From Tenebrio molitor (lineage: Eukaryota > Arthropoda > Insecta > Coleoptera > Tenebrionidae): DNA of 64,000 bases. Below are positions 23,233 through 34,299 of the stretch, piece after piece. The stretch is taken from NCBI RefSeq assembly GCF_963966145.1, contig NC_091049.1, positions 16,678,001 through 16,742,000 of the forward strand, written 5' to 3'. Below the pieces are notes generated by a model that ran no database searches, had not been told where the DNA came from, and saw nothing but the letters and a program-made list of their open reading frames with translations. Position numbers and translations under genes: made by a program. Position 1 is the first letter of the stretch. Each line of letters begins with the position of its first letter.

Positions 23233-24113
23233 GTACTAAGACAAGCTTTAGGGGTTTCAGCAACTCCTCGAGTATTCATGTCAGATATGGCAGAACATTT
23301 CTATATTGCGTGGTCTGATGTAATGGGACCTGTTGAATTCAGATTATTTTGCAGTTGGCATGTACTAAGAGCTTGGAAAAAAAAAGTTAATTCGAAAATC
23401 AAAAAGACAGAAAAGCAGTTATCTGTACATGCTACGCTGAGAATTTTATTAGAAGAATTGGACGAAACTGCTTTTGAAAAAATTTTATTAACAGTACTAC
23501 AAATGATCACGAACTGACTAATTTTGGACAATACAATACAAATTATTATAATAATAGAAAATCATGGGCCTATTGTTACAGAAAACATACGGGGTTAAAC
23601 ACAAATATGCATTTGGAGAGAATGCACCGCACATTAAAATATATTTATTTAAAAGGAAAAACTGTGAAAAGACTCGATAAAGCAATCAATGCTATCATGA
23701 AATTAGTGAGGGATAAATTGTAGGAAAAACTCATCACATCATTATACATAAAGGTATAAAAAGAAGTTAGTTTTTTTCAAATAATTAAAGTTTATAATTA
23801 TTTTTAGGCAAAATATCTGCTAAAATGAGTGAATTGAGAAAGATAAAGATATAGACAAAATTAATGACACACCGATTATTGAAGAACAGGAAGGCAGCTG
23901 GATTGTACGTTCTTCAAGAGGTGATGATTTTTACACAATTGAAAAGGCGAATCCTAATTGCATGTGTGAACTTAAATGTGTAAAATGTGGTAAATGCATT
24001 CATGCTTACATATGTTCCTGTTTGGATTCATGTGTTAAATGGAATATATGTAAACATATTCACCTTTTGTGTCAGTATTTAGTACAATCCAAACCAACTG
24101 TTACCGTTCAAGA

Positions 24114-24233
24114 CAATGACGAGAACTACTTATTTACTGATTATAATGAAAAAGAGAAAGAAAAAGGAATTGCTTTGAAGCAGCTCACAAGTTCTCTTCC
24201 TTTCAATGCAAATCTGAGATCTGAACTCGGCAA
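24114..24233 (+). repeat. 120-bp internal duplication, resident copy
   Basis: Lies directly after the SWIM finger and reads in frame with sequence on both sides (NDENYLFTDYNEKEKEK, then LLEKFQCILEKAS), so this is the original location of the sequence duplicated at 22441-22560. Confidence 0.8.
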
Positions 24234-24497
24234 TTATCAGAAAAAACTCTTAGAAAAGTTCCAGTGCATCTTGGAGAAAGCTTCGACAGTGGATAAATGC
24301 AAGGTAATAGAAAAAGCACTTCTGCCTATGGAATCTATATTAGCAGCAATGGATTCCGAACCACAGAACTTTGTCCCTCCTTGCAGCGAAGAAAATTTTT
24401 CTCCACTAAGAAGAAAAGTAGGACAAAAACTAACGAGACTCCTAAAATCAACAAAAATAATTTAGCATTTAGTTTATTGCACCAAGATGACATTATA

Positions 24498-25494
24498 CAG
24501 GGTCGCTACAAAGTATGGCAACAGTTAAATACCTCGAGAATGCTTTCTCGGAAATCCTTGAGATTTGGTAAGGAGTTAAGAGCATTTAAATTCTATTCTT
24601 TCCAATTTTTTCAGTTTTATACCTTCATTTGTTTTCGAGATACAAGGCTAACTTGAATTTTTTTAAATGGCAACAGGGGTTAATTTTATGATTTTTGAAA
24701 AGAGGTTTTTTTTCTGAATTCAACGATGTATCACATGTAATAATGGTTTACATAAGAATGGTCAATTTTTTTTTTAATTTTAATTCAAACAGTTATCTTT
24801 GAAAACAGTTTCTATTATTAATTTATTTATTATAAAAATGCCTTATTTAAGCGAAACCGAGCGGATAGAAGTTCTAATGATGATTGGATATGGTGATAGG
24901 AGACGAAGCTGTGCTGAAGTGATGACACTTTTGATGACACACAAAAAATGAAACGGTCATTATGTGATACAGTGTTGAATTAAAAAAAAACTCTTTATCA
25001 TGAAATTAAGCCCTGTTGCGATTTAAAAAAATTCAAGTTAGCTTTGTATCTCGAAAACAAATGAAGGTATTAAACTCAAAAAAAATTACAAATTATAGAA
25101 TTTAAAAAATGCCCTTAACTCCGTAGCAAATTTCAAAGAATTCCAACAAACGGTTCGATAGGTTTAATAAAAAGAGCCTCAAACGGTAGCTACGTTTATT
25201 TATTTTTGAATTAAATTAAAAAAAAAAATTGTGGTTGTTATGTAAACTATTATTACATGTGATACATCGTTGAATTCAGAAAAAAAATATCTTTTCAAAA
25301 ATCATAAAATTAACCCCTGTTGCCATTTAAAAAAATTCTAGTTAGCTTTGTATCTCGAAAACAAATGATAGTATAAAACTGAAAAAATTGCAAAGAATAG
25401 AATTTAAATGCTCTTAACTCCATACCAAATCTCAAGAATTTCCAAGAAACCATTCTCGAGATATTTAACAGTTGCCATACTTTGTAGCGGACTG
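24498..25494 (+). mobile_element. TA-flanked foldback element with ITm transposase start
   Basis: Long inverted ends (about 270-280 bp) start CAGGGTCGCTACAAAGTATG on the left. The right end is its complement apart from a few changes. TA dinucleotides flank both sides (24496-24497 and 25495-25496). Between the arms, 24838-24950 encodes MPYLSETERIEVLMMIGYGD, a typical N-terminus of insect mariner-like transposases; the rest of the gene is lost. A second, diverged copy of the right arm (about 24990-25180) lies just inside the outer right arm, so the element has three arms. It is inserted near the end of the MULE-1 transposase frame. Confidence 0.75.
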
Positions 25495-25522
25495 TATAAT
25501 AAGTGTAGTTGTTATACATATA

Positions 25523-25961
25523 CAGGTGTACCAATACTGATGCGACAAAATTTGGGTGTAAATTTCTTTTTACTAAGTGAACCAGAACGTTAAAAGAAAA
25601 TTAAAGGGGCTAATACTTTTTGAATTATGTTATTTTGAAAGTGGCCAATGGGGGTTTTTCTATCCGCAGGTGAAAGGTATATTCACTACTGCTACTCAGT
25701 TGCTAGACAATGAAAATTTTCTTCAATAATGTTTTCATTATTTATTTTTATGATGAACACACAATTTCCTCGAAAACTAAAAATCTTAAGAAAATAACCT
25801 GTTTCCTTAATTAAGAAAATCTCTGCGATTGGTCACTTCTAATAATTCATAATTCGAAAACTATTGATCCTTTTAATTTTATTTTAACATTTTCGCTATT
25901 AGTTTCAAAAAAGGAACTTGTATGCAAAATCTGTCGCATCAGTTCTAGTCTGGGACACCTG
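25523..25961. mobile_element. TA-flanked MITE inside MULE-1
   Basis: Ends CAGGTGTACCAATACTGATG and the complement of CAGGTGTCCCAGACTAGAAC share CAGGTGT-CC and ACTGATGCGACA. TA flanks both sides (25521-25522 and 25962-25963). Non-coding, 439 bp, A+T-rich interior. The TA target points to Tc1/mariner-type mobilisation. Confidence 0.65.
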
Positions 25962-26041
25962 TATATTCTTTTTTGTACCGTATATGCATTATTGCAATAA
26001 ATTGTGTTTATCTATTTTTTTGCTATAATGTTAATAGGTAG

Positions 26042-26755
26042 TGTGACGATTTTATGGGTCGGTAAAACCACCCGCAAATTCGTCCCCACTAATTAGTGAA
26101 GAGCGCCGACGCAAAACCTGCAACGGAAGAACTCGCTCTCTTTTCCGTGCAAAGGTCCACCGAACAGCACATAGTACCGTTTCGCCGTGTTAAAACTTAG
26201 TGTCCGAGCGTTGAAGGAAATAACGTCCCGGAGGCGAAGGTCAAAGGATCGATAAAGATTAACCGGCGAAGGGATAGGCTCGCGATCCAATTAGGGATCG
26301 GAACCGGAATCATCAAAAGACGGATAAATCGCGGTACTAGCGTCGCAAGACTTTCCTGTTCACCGTTTCACCTTCACCCAGCCACACCACCTCGTGGAGG
26401 CACCAACCCGGTAGAGCCCGGCCAGGGAGGAAGCGAGCCCCGACTCCGGAGGAGCTCCGCCAGCGACACAAATTTCTCTCGGAAACCAGGACGGTCTTCC
26501 TCGAGCCACACTCAAGGTCCCACTGAACCACGACTCGATCATCAAGTACCGGAAACGAGGAGTGACCAGTCCTGCGCGACATCGCACCCTGCGAGGTGCA
26601 GGAACCGGCCAAACCGCCCCTGTATATACCGGGCAGAAATAAATGTTGCGTTGTCCCTCAAAAGTTTGTATCTCTCTCCCTTCCGCGCCCCAATCTGGAC
26701 ACCTGATTTGTGTTTTGTGGCCGGCCCGACCTTCTGGGTCTTTTGGGTCGTAATA
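26042..26755 (+). mobile_element. Solo LTR with 4-bp target duplication
   Basis: A 714-bp G+C-rich block starting TGTGACGA and ending TCGTAATA (imperfect inverted termini), flanked by GTAG on both sides (26038-26041 and 26756-26759). A TATA-like TATATA at 26623-26628 and AATAAA at 26638-26643 lie near the 3' end, as in an LTR promoter/polyadenylation region. No internal coding sequence or second LTR is adjacent, so it is read as a solo LTR left by recombination. Orientation is taken from the AATAAA signal. Gypsy-type is likely but not proven. Confidence 0.65.
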
Positions 26756-26995
26756 GTAGGTATCTTAGTTAACATCGGTAACGAAATTTAAACATATAAA
26801 TAAATATATATTGAAGGGGGCTTTTAAATGATATTTAAATTTATATTTTGAGTAGAAACAAAACTGTCATGAATATTAGATAAAGTTTATTAGTACATAC
26901 TTCATTCCATTCTTAAAATTCGGAACGTTTCGGAAACAGTCGAGCGTAATCGTGGGCTCCTCACGGTTTGATCGCTAGACTCTTGTACGGGAACG

Positions 26996-27589
26996 TGGCG
27001 AGCATCGAGAAAATCGTCGAAATCGAGGCGGCAGGCGCCAAGACGAGAAAACTTGATCCGTCAGGGACGACGACGCTTCACATTAGAGGCATGGACGAGC
27101 TGACGACGGCAGACGAATTGGAAAAGGCCTTCAAAAAATCTGACGGACCTAAAAAGAACCCACCTCACAGTGGGAAAACTTAGGCCCGCTTACGGAAGCA
27201 CACAGGTGGCCACCCTCCGAGTATCGAGGGAAATGGCCAGAAAAATGCTCCAGATGAAAAATATAAAGGTAGGTCTGAATAGCTGCAGCATCCGGGAGAG
27301 GGTAGACATAAGAATGTGCTACAAGTGCTGGGGCTACGACCATCACGCCAGCGAATGCATGGAAGTAGACAAAAAGAACCAATGCCGAAAGTGCGGAGAA
27401 GAGGGGCACCACTCCGGTGAATGCAAGAACGGCGCATATTGCATAAAGTGCAACAGAGCTGGATACGCAGCGGGTTCGACACAGTGCAAGGCCTTCAAAG
27501 ACGCCCCCAAGAAACGGCAGATGGAGGCAAAAAAGATGGATGACCGAAAGACCCAAAAGAAGGGACAGGACAGGCTCCAAACCACCTGA
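26996..27589 (+). pseudogene. R1-like LINE B2 ORF1, second fragment
   Basis: Continues the ORF1 interrupted by MULE-1: VASIEKIVEIEAAGAKTRKL, TTTLHIRGMDELTTADELEK, a frame break near 27175, then VGKLRPAYGSTQVATL and VGLNSCSIRERVDIRMC. Zinc knuckles CYKCWGYDHHASEC and CRKCGEEGHHSGEC plus CIKCNRAGY follow. Each block matches LINE B ORF1 (HIKGMDELTREKDVEKAL; LRPSYGGTQAVTV; CYKCWGYNHKAKDC), so B and B2 are related but distinct copies. The frame ends at 27589, about 160 bp before ORF2. Confidence 0.85.
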
Positions 27590-27749
27590 GGGGACGCGAC
27601 CGCCGTCCTACAAGAAACCAAAGGACCTGTGACTAGACCAACCGCAATTCGGATACGCGGAACCTCAGGGAAACGGAGAAGCGAGGGGACGCAAACAACT
27701 AAAGGTCAAGACGGAGCGGAGAAAGATCACGACCGTACTCAGAATAATG

Positions 27750-30230
27750 CAAATAAACGTAAATAAGAAGCCGTGCAGCGCACGACCTTGTTATGGAATC
27801 GGAACCCAAGGCGGATGTACTCGTAGCCAGCGAACCCAATAAAAACGGATTGACAAAGGGGGATGGTACGTCGACACATACCGGAACGCGGCCATCAAAG
27901 TTCTAAACAGAAACCGGAGAGTGGAGAACTGTGGAACAGGAAAGGAATACGTCTGGGTTGGAATTGAAGGTGTAAGAATAGTTAGCGGATACGTGTCACC
28001 GAACATCGACATCGAAGAATTCAAGAAGTATCTGGGACGCCTGGAAAACTGCATCAGACATGCAAGGTTGGAGGTACTGGTCGCTAGAGATCTGAATGCC
28101 AAATCACCGATTTGGGGATCAGAGGTGGGAGACAACAGGGGGGCCGCGTTAGCAGACCTTCTCTCTGCAAACAACATGATTACACAAAATATAGGAGAAA
28201 AAACGACGTTTGTGGGAGCACGAGGGCAGCCAGTAATCGACATCACATGTGCCACCAGTGGGTTAGCACCAAGAATACAGAATTGGAAAGTGGACGACAC
28301 AGAGACTTTGAGCGACCACCGGCTGATTACGTACGAAATAGTCGGGTCAAGCGAGAAGGAAAAAGAAAACAAAACAAGTGCAGGATGGTTTTGGAGAGAA
28401 GAGTCGGAAGAAGCTTTCGCCAGGGAACTGGAAAAAATGGTGGGCGACATCCATGAGATTTCGGTAGCGGCAATTACCAAAACTATCAAACAGACATGCA
28501 ACTGTGTGCTGAAAAAGAAATACTGTGGTAAAAACGGGCGAAAACCCGCATACTGGTGGACGCCCGAAATAGCAAACACCCGAGCCGCCTGTGTCACACT
28601 AAGAAGAACGATGATGAGGGCAAAGGGAAACGAGAGGAACAGAAAGCTGGCCGCTGAGAAATATAGGAAGGTGCGGCAGGAATTGAAAACTCAAATCCTC
28701 AAGAGCAAGGAGAGGGCATGGAAAAAGCTGGTCGAAGACGTGGACGAAAATCCATGGGGGATTGGATATAAGGCCGCCATGGGAAAATTCGGTAGAGTAA
28801 CACCACCAGCAGGCGCCGAGACACGGGGAGCGGTTCGGAAACTCTTCCCAACACTCCCCTGCCCGTGTGGATAAGGCAACCACCCGAAGAGGTCGCAGAA
28901 TTCGATCTGAAAGAGATCGAAGCGGCGGCAAACAAGCTCCGCCCAAAGAAGGCTCCCGGCCCTGACGGTCTCTCTGCGGAGATCGTAAAAGCGACCGTAA
29001 GAGCCGCACCGGATGTCATCTTGCAACTCGCAAACGGCTGCCGCGAGAGTGAATGTTCCCTATCGAGTGGAAGAGGGCTAAGCTGGCACTGATTTCTAAA
29101 GGAAAAACAGACTGTCAAGGCAAACGAAAGTTCAGCCCGATATGCCTTCTGGACTGTCTGGGGAAGCTGATGGAACACCTGATCAGAGCACGACTGGCGG
29201 ACGAGCTCGAGGAGAAAGGAGGCCTGAGTGATGCCCAATACGGTTTCCGAGAGGGACTCTCGACGCAGCACGTGATTGAGGAGGTCCTCAAGGTGGCAAG
29301 ATATGCGAATGCGGGTAGCAGGGGGAGAAAAGATTACTGTGCTCTAATCGCCCTAGACGTAGAGAACGCTTTCAACACGGCCCCTTGGACTGGGATAGTG
29401 GAGGCTCTGAGGAGGAGAAACACTAGCGAGTACCTCGTCAGCTTGATACAAAGTTACCTAACGGACAGAAGCCTAGTGGTAGATGAACGAACCACGATCG
29501 GAGTGACGTGCGGGGTTCCCCAGGAATCGGTGCTAGGACCCACGTTATAAAACGTGCTGTACGATGGGGTGCTCGGACTGGACTTGCCGGAGGGCCTAAG
29601 GCTGATCGCCTTTGCGGACGATCTAGCTGTCCTGGTGACGGCGAAAACCGAACAAGAACTTATGAGTTTGGCAATGCAATGCCCTGGAGAGAGTAGTAGC
29701 CTGGATGGAGAAGACAGGTCTGAAGCTGGCTGTCCAAAAGACGGAAGCCGTCCTGCTGGCAGGAAAAAGGAGACCCGGAGACGTGAAATTTCAAGTCGGA
29801 GGTGAGGAGATTCAACCAGCAACATCAGTTAAGGGTCATGACCTTCGTTTCTCACGTGGGGAAGGTAGCTGCAAAGGCGGAAAAGATGGTGGTCGTGTTG
29901 GGAAGGATCATGCCCAATATGAAGTGGCCAGGTAGCAGCAGAAGAAGACTTCTCTCAGCGGTCGTACACAGTCGACTCCTATACGGGGCGGCAGAGTGGG
30001 CCGACGGCCTCAAATACCAAAAGAACGTGGAAACACTGAATAGGGTCCAGAGGAGAGTTCTGGTGAGGGTAGCCAGTGCCCATCGCACGGTGTCGGCTGA
30101 GGCCCTACAAGTGTTAACGGGGGTCCTGCCCGCTGATCTACAGGCCGAGGGGAGGCTGCTCCCCACCATCATGGCGAGGAGTCCCACACGCCCCAGCACA
30201 GCTTGGTGTCCTGGGGGTTGTACGTAAAGT
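27750..30230 (+). pseudogene. R1-like LINE B2 ORF2 (endonuclease + RT with FADD)
   Basis: Begins MQINVNKKPCSARPC, then endonuclease blocks VARDLNAKSPIWG (normally GDFN/GDLN; R here) and ETLSDHRLITYEI. Linker KPAYWWTPEIANTR. RT blocks: RPKKAPGPDGLSAEIVK (about 28945), AKLALISKGK, FSPICLLDCLGKLMEHL, AQYGFREGLSTQHVI, IALDVENAFNTAPW, GVTCGVPQESVLGPTL, a stop, and LRLIAFADDLAVLVT with the catalytic FADD (about 29600-29630). Thumb/connection continues to VLVRVASAHRTVSAEALQV. At least five frame changes. The C-terminal Cys-His block is missing, apparently through a deletion just upstream of the poly(A) tail. Confidence 0.88.
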
Positions 30231-30246
30231 ATTTCCCCTCCTCCCG

Positions 30247-30390
30247 AAAAAAAAAAACAAAAAAAGGTTAGGTTAAGATAGGATAGGACAGGTTAGGTAG
30301 GCTAGATTAGATTAGCTAAGGTTAGTTAGGTCAGGTTAGGCTAGTTTAGGTTAGGTTAGGCTTTAGGTTAAGGTTAGGCTAGGTCAGAAT
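30247..30390 (+). repeat. LINE B2 poly(A) tail followed by TTAGG-like repeats
   Basis: An A-rich run (30247-30265) ends the element and passes directly into GGTTAGGTTAAGATAGG and further degenerate TTAGG-type units to about 30390. A poly(A) tail joined to TTAGG repeats is the arrangement known for telomere-targeting R1-clade elements of the SART type. Confidence 0.7.
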
Positions 30391-30528
30391 GTAATTCCAA
30401 GGATAAAATGATAATAATTAATCAGACACAGGCTCCTTCTCATGCAACAAACTACATGTCAAGAGTAGACTAAGTTAAAAAAAAATCTCGTGTAAAAAGA
30501 CAAATTAAGATAAACTTAGACATAGGTC

Positions 30529-31465
30529 ATGGTATCTAGCGCCAACCTTACCGTAGCTCGCGACTTTCTTCTAACGCTAAAGGAAACCCTTGGATCTGAT
30601 TCAGGTAGGCCTAAATAATCTACTATGTAGTGACCTCGCGACGTCAGCAGTCTCCCAAGGGACCCCCATAGACGAGACTAAGATAGAGGAAATAGTTAAG
30701 AACGCGGCGGCTGCGCAACTTGCCAACTCGACGGCCGCCACAACTTACGGGGCGATCGCCGCTCGCCCTCCGACCGTCACACCAGTCAGCAAAGCCCCAG
30801 TTTCCACTCCCGCGCCCCCGGGGATTATGGAATTCGTGTAGATAAAATTGTAACGTGAAAGGACAACGCTATCCTCCTACAGTCCCGTTGTGACTCCATA
30901 CTAAAGCTTGCAGAATCTAAAGTCTTTCAAGACCTAAAGCTAAAAGCAGTTCCCATCAGGAAACGGTGGCCCCGGATGCTAATTTCGGACGTGTCAGAAG
31001 GCACAAGACAGGAGCAGCTAGTCGAGGAACCAACCGGCCAGAATCTACCGGACGATTTCATCGGGAAGATCTTTAAACAAAACCGGAGAATTCAAAGAAA
31101 CACTGATTCGCGCTCCTCTGCAGGATCCGCAAACTTTATCGTTGAGGTTCACCCAGCCGCTCGCCGATTTTATCTACAAACTGGTCGCGTATATACCTCG
31201 TGGCGATCTCACCACATACGTGATTTCCTGGAAGTAACGCGTTGTTACAATTGTTAGAGATACGGCCACATTTCGCGGAATTGCAATTCACCCACTGCCT
31301 GCGGCTATTGTTCCAGCACGGAACACGATTCAAACGCGTGCCGAAACCGTGAGCACTCACACAAACACAAATGCGTAAACTGCCTACGCAGCGGTGCCAA
31401 GGACACACAGCAGCTAACATGTGCCCCATATACAAACATCGGCTTCAAGACGTCATTAATTGAAC
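30529..31465 (+). pseudogene. R1-like LINE D ORF1 pseudogene
   Basis: Starts MVSSANLTVARDFLLTLKET, frame break near 30600, then IDETKIEEIVKNAAAAQLAN and a Pro/Ala/Thr-rich linker. A further break near 30840 leads to KLKAVPIRKRWPRMLISDVS and FIVEVHPAARRFYL. Zinc knuckles at about 31240-31420: CYNC (stop) RYGHISRNC, CGYCSSTEHDSNAC, CVNCLRSGAKD. The order core-then-knuckles matches R1-clade ORF1. ORF2 begins about 15 bp beyond. The same family as the truncated 5' end at 7.8-8.75 kb. Repeated frame breaks make it inactive. Confidence 0.75.
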
Positions 31466-31479
31466 CTTATACGACGTTG

Positions 31480-33975
31480 ATGGATAGACACGGTATAACA
31501 CAAATAAACCTACGGAAATCACACACAGTGACAAATGAATTATTAGTAGCGCACATGTTAGCGAACAACATCTCTCTCGCACTAATACAAGAGCCATACG
31601 TCCGTCGACATGGTTCAGTTTTCAAAATTCCCCATTTAAACGGCCTTCATTTGGCGGCAGTCACTTCCCCCAAGTCTGCCATTATTTTCAACAAAGACTG
31701 TATAGAGTCCCTTTTCGTCCCTCAACTTTCGAACGACCGCCTTTGTAGTGATCACGGTGCAAATGAGAGAAACTATTGTGTACTTTGCGAGCGTTTACCT
31801 GCCTCCATTGGTAGACATCCGGTCGGAAATCCCAACCATCCAGCGGCTTGTCGAGGCGACTGCAGGTAGCAGACGCGATTTCAATACCCGGGGAACCTTG
31901 TGGTTTGACAGCTTGAACGATACGTTTTCCAATACTTGACGAATTTATAACACAAAATGATCTCGACATTATAAACAAACCTGGTACTCTGCGACTTTCC
32001 AAAACTCAAAAGGGCCAAGCTTACTACCCCGTCTGCGACCCCAAATATCTCAAATTCCCTCATAACTTCCGACCACAACGCGATTTCGTACACTTTCTCA
32101 AATGACCCTGCCAACAGTACTGCCTCTACAACTGCCCCCAAACATGCCATGGACTACAGCCGAGTAACCCCAGAATATGTCGCGGAAACCCTGCAAGGTT
32201 GGAACAGCGTGTTCGACAGGACTTCTCCGGTCGTCTCCAATCCGGAAACGATCAGTCAAGCGGTCACTTATTTGTACAGCACCATCCGTAATTGTGTAGC
32301 CGCAAAAGCTGTGAGACGGAAGCGATTCGCCCACCGCCCGGACTGGTGGACGGACGAAGTTGAGAGGCACCGCAAAATATAGATGTTAAAGAAATCGCTA
32401 TTCTACAAAAATCGTCACCCCGAATACGCCAACTATTTGCACACCGAAATGAGAGCAGCTCACGATCGATTTAAACGAAAGCTCACCGCTGCCCGTCAGA
32501 AGAGTTGGGACCTTTTCATCCAGCGAGAACTTACAAACAACCCTTGGGGAGTCACGTACAAGCTTGCGGTAGATAAATTTCACAAGGCCGGCGTACTTAG
32601 CTGCTTTACGAGGGAAGACAATTCTGTAACACTAACACCCCAAGACACGCTCAAATATCTGCTGCACAAGCTACTCCCCGACGACGACCCCTCTACAAAC
32701 ACCCATCTACAGCAAAACGCTCAACGCGATTTTACAGCCCTGGAACCGCTGCCACTTGATACCGACCCTTTCACTGAAGAAGACCTCAACCGCCTCATTC
32801 AGGAAATCAAGCCGAACAAAGCACCGGGAACCGATCGGCTCCCTGGACGGCTTATCAAGCTGCTCCACCCGTGGATGGGACGCTTTCTTTTGCGAATCTA
32901 CAACGCGTGCTTGAGCAGAGGATACGTCCCACAAGCTTGGAAATCTGGAAATTTAGTCGTGCTACTCAAAGACCCCTATGATGACGTGGGCAGCGTAAAA
33001 AACTACAGTCCTATCACTCTACTCCCTACGAACGCAAAAATACTGGAAAACCTCATCAAGTACAAACTAACAGACATAATCACGCCGCTACACTCCCCTT
33101 TCCAATTTGGGTTTTCACCAGGCCGCTCCACTACCGACGCTCTCTTACTATATCAAACGGCGGTCTCCGATTCACCTCGGAAATACGTGATAACTATTTT
33201 CGTCGACATCCGAGGTGCCTTCGGCAAGGTCTGGTGGCCTGGCCTATTCAGCATTCTAAGGGATAGACATCCGCCGCATAAGATTCTAGCTATAATTAAA
33301 AGCTACCTGACCGATCGTACGGTGCTTTTTACACAGGGAGACGTAACTACACAAAAGAAAATAAGAAAGGGCTGTCCCCAGGGCTTGGTCTTGGGTCCAA
33401 CCCTGTGGAACTTCTACTGGACCCACTTCTGAACGCCGAGTAGCCCGAGGGTACAAAGGTAGTGGCTTATGCAGACGATCTTGCCATCATCGTCGGTCAT
33501 GACTCCAGACAAATTCTGAAAACCGTCGTCCAAACAGCTCTCGACCTCGTGACAAATTAGGCCACCGAAAATAAATTAACTTTGTCAACCGAGAAGACCG
33601 TCTTTATGGTCCATAAGTCACCTCCGCGCGTCCTTCAGCGGGACATCCGGCTGCTGCTATACGATGCCCTGGTCAAGAGGGTGAACAATCAGCGATACTT
33701 AGGGATCATAATCGACCCCAAGTTTAATTTCGAACTTAACGCTGCTTGTGCCACCCAAAGAGCCGAAGCATCACTCTGGCCCTTCGTCGTCGTGCCGCCC
33801 GCCACTGGGGACAAACCGCCCCGGCAGCCCTAAGGACAATATATCGCGGTGCAATTCTCCCCATATTGACATACGCCTCGCCAGTGTGGATAAACAAGTT
33901 AAATCGCACCAAAGTCCAAAGGAAATATCTATCGCTGTATGGTACTTTTGCGCGCCTACTCACAAGTAGTTATGT
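31480..33975 (+). pseudogene. R1-like LINE D ORF2 pseudogene (endonuclease + RT with YADD)
   Basis: Starts MDRHGITQINLRKSHTV. Endonuclease: ISLALIQEPYVRRHGSVF; then, after a frame change, YFASVYLPPLVDIR and RRDFNTRGTLWFDS, where GDFN has become RDFN; ITSDHNAIS near 32065. Linker RPDWWTDEVERHRKI, with a stop before MLKKSLFYKNR. RT: KPNKAPGTDRLPGRL (about 32815), YSPITLLPTNAKI, FQFGFSPGRSTTDAL, IFVDIRGAFGKVWWP, GCPQGLVLGPTLWNFY, then in another frame VVAYADDLAIIVG (about 33460-33495), and QRYLGIIIDPKFNF. It closely parallels the ORF2 at 10.65-13.28 kb (same family). Truncated after VWINKLNRTKVQRKYLS. Confidence 0.87.
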
Positions 33976-34299
33976 CATGCGGCTGGTAGATAGGCTGCCG
34001 AACGCAGTGAGGCAGACAAACCAGCCTAAACACATAAAACCATTTTTGCTCCGAATAACATATATTATTTTTTCTTCAAACCTTCATAACAAATTATTAA
34101 AAGACATGTTAAGAGACCAAGTAGGAATTTCAAATGATTTAGCTAGTTTACTTTATTGCTGCTCATCAGTGGAGATAATAACTTCACGGACGCCCTCAGC
34201 GAAGATAATATCTGCCGCTCGTCAGCTCGTTAGATGCCATGACAATGAAGTGACACTTTAGAATTATCAATGCAGCAGGATAATGTCATAATTTACGGA
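33976..34299. other. Unassigned junction sequence
   Basis: Between the truncated LINE D and the THAP-type remnant. A plus-strand frame runs to 34258 but its last 70 codons resemble no family I recognise. Confidence 0.35.

Larger units (their letters stand above)
21738..24465 (+). pseudogene. MULE-1 transposase pseudogene (C2H2 + MULE + SWIM)
   Basis: Starts MDDKTTYKCSVCEKILSKK with a C2H2 finger (C-x2-C ... H-x4-H) and a second C2HC-like finger (FICHHCEKQFKSK...HFSTC). A frame change follows into SNKINGFCPSRMDVTINNTG and TPLTKLERNKLATKISQKIP. The MULE nuclease region has DFLLIIMNDAQLETLKKYGS, CICIDSTHGLN (first Asp), VFMSDMAEHFYIAW (second Asp) and FRLFCSWHVLRAWKK. The region with MHLERMHRTLKYIY (Glu block) is at about 23610. 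A SWIM finger (CELKCVKCGKCIHAYICSC...CKH) is at about 23965-24060. Breaks: multiple frameshifts, a 120-bp duplication at 22441 and a 295-bp foldback repeat at 22938. Confidence 0.85.
21212..26986 (+). mobile_element. MULE-1 (Mutator-like DNA transposon) with 9-bp target duplication
   Basis: Inverted ends start ACAAGAGTCTAGCGAT(T/C)AAA and remain clearly similar for about 175 bp (21212-21387 versus 26806-26986 reversed), including ACCGTGAGGAGCC and the inner block AATATCATTTAAAAGCC. The perfect direct repeat ACGGGAACG flanks the element (21203-21211 and 26987-26995). Nine-bp duplications and long inverted ends are classic for Mutator-like elements. Removing the element and one repeat restores the reading of the LINE ORF1 it interrupted. 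It contains a transposase remnant and four later insertions: a foldback repeat, a TA-flanked foldback element, a TA-flanked MITE and a solo LTR. Confidence 0.9.

Noticed and set aside
13341..30390. True chromosome end
   Set aside because: TTAGG runs are short, degenerate and flanked on both sides by tens of kb of other sequence, so they are interstitial.
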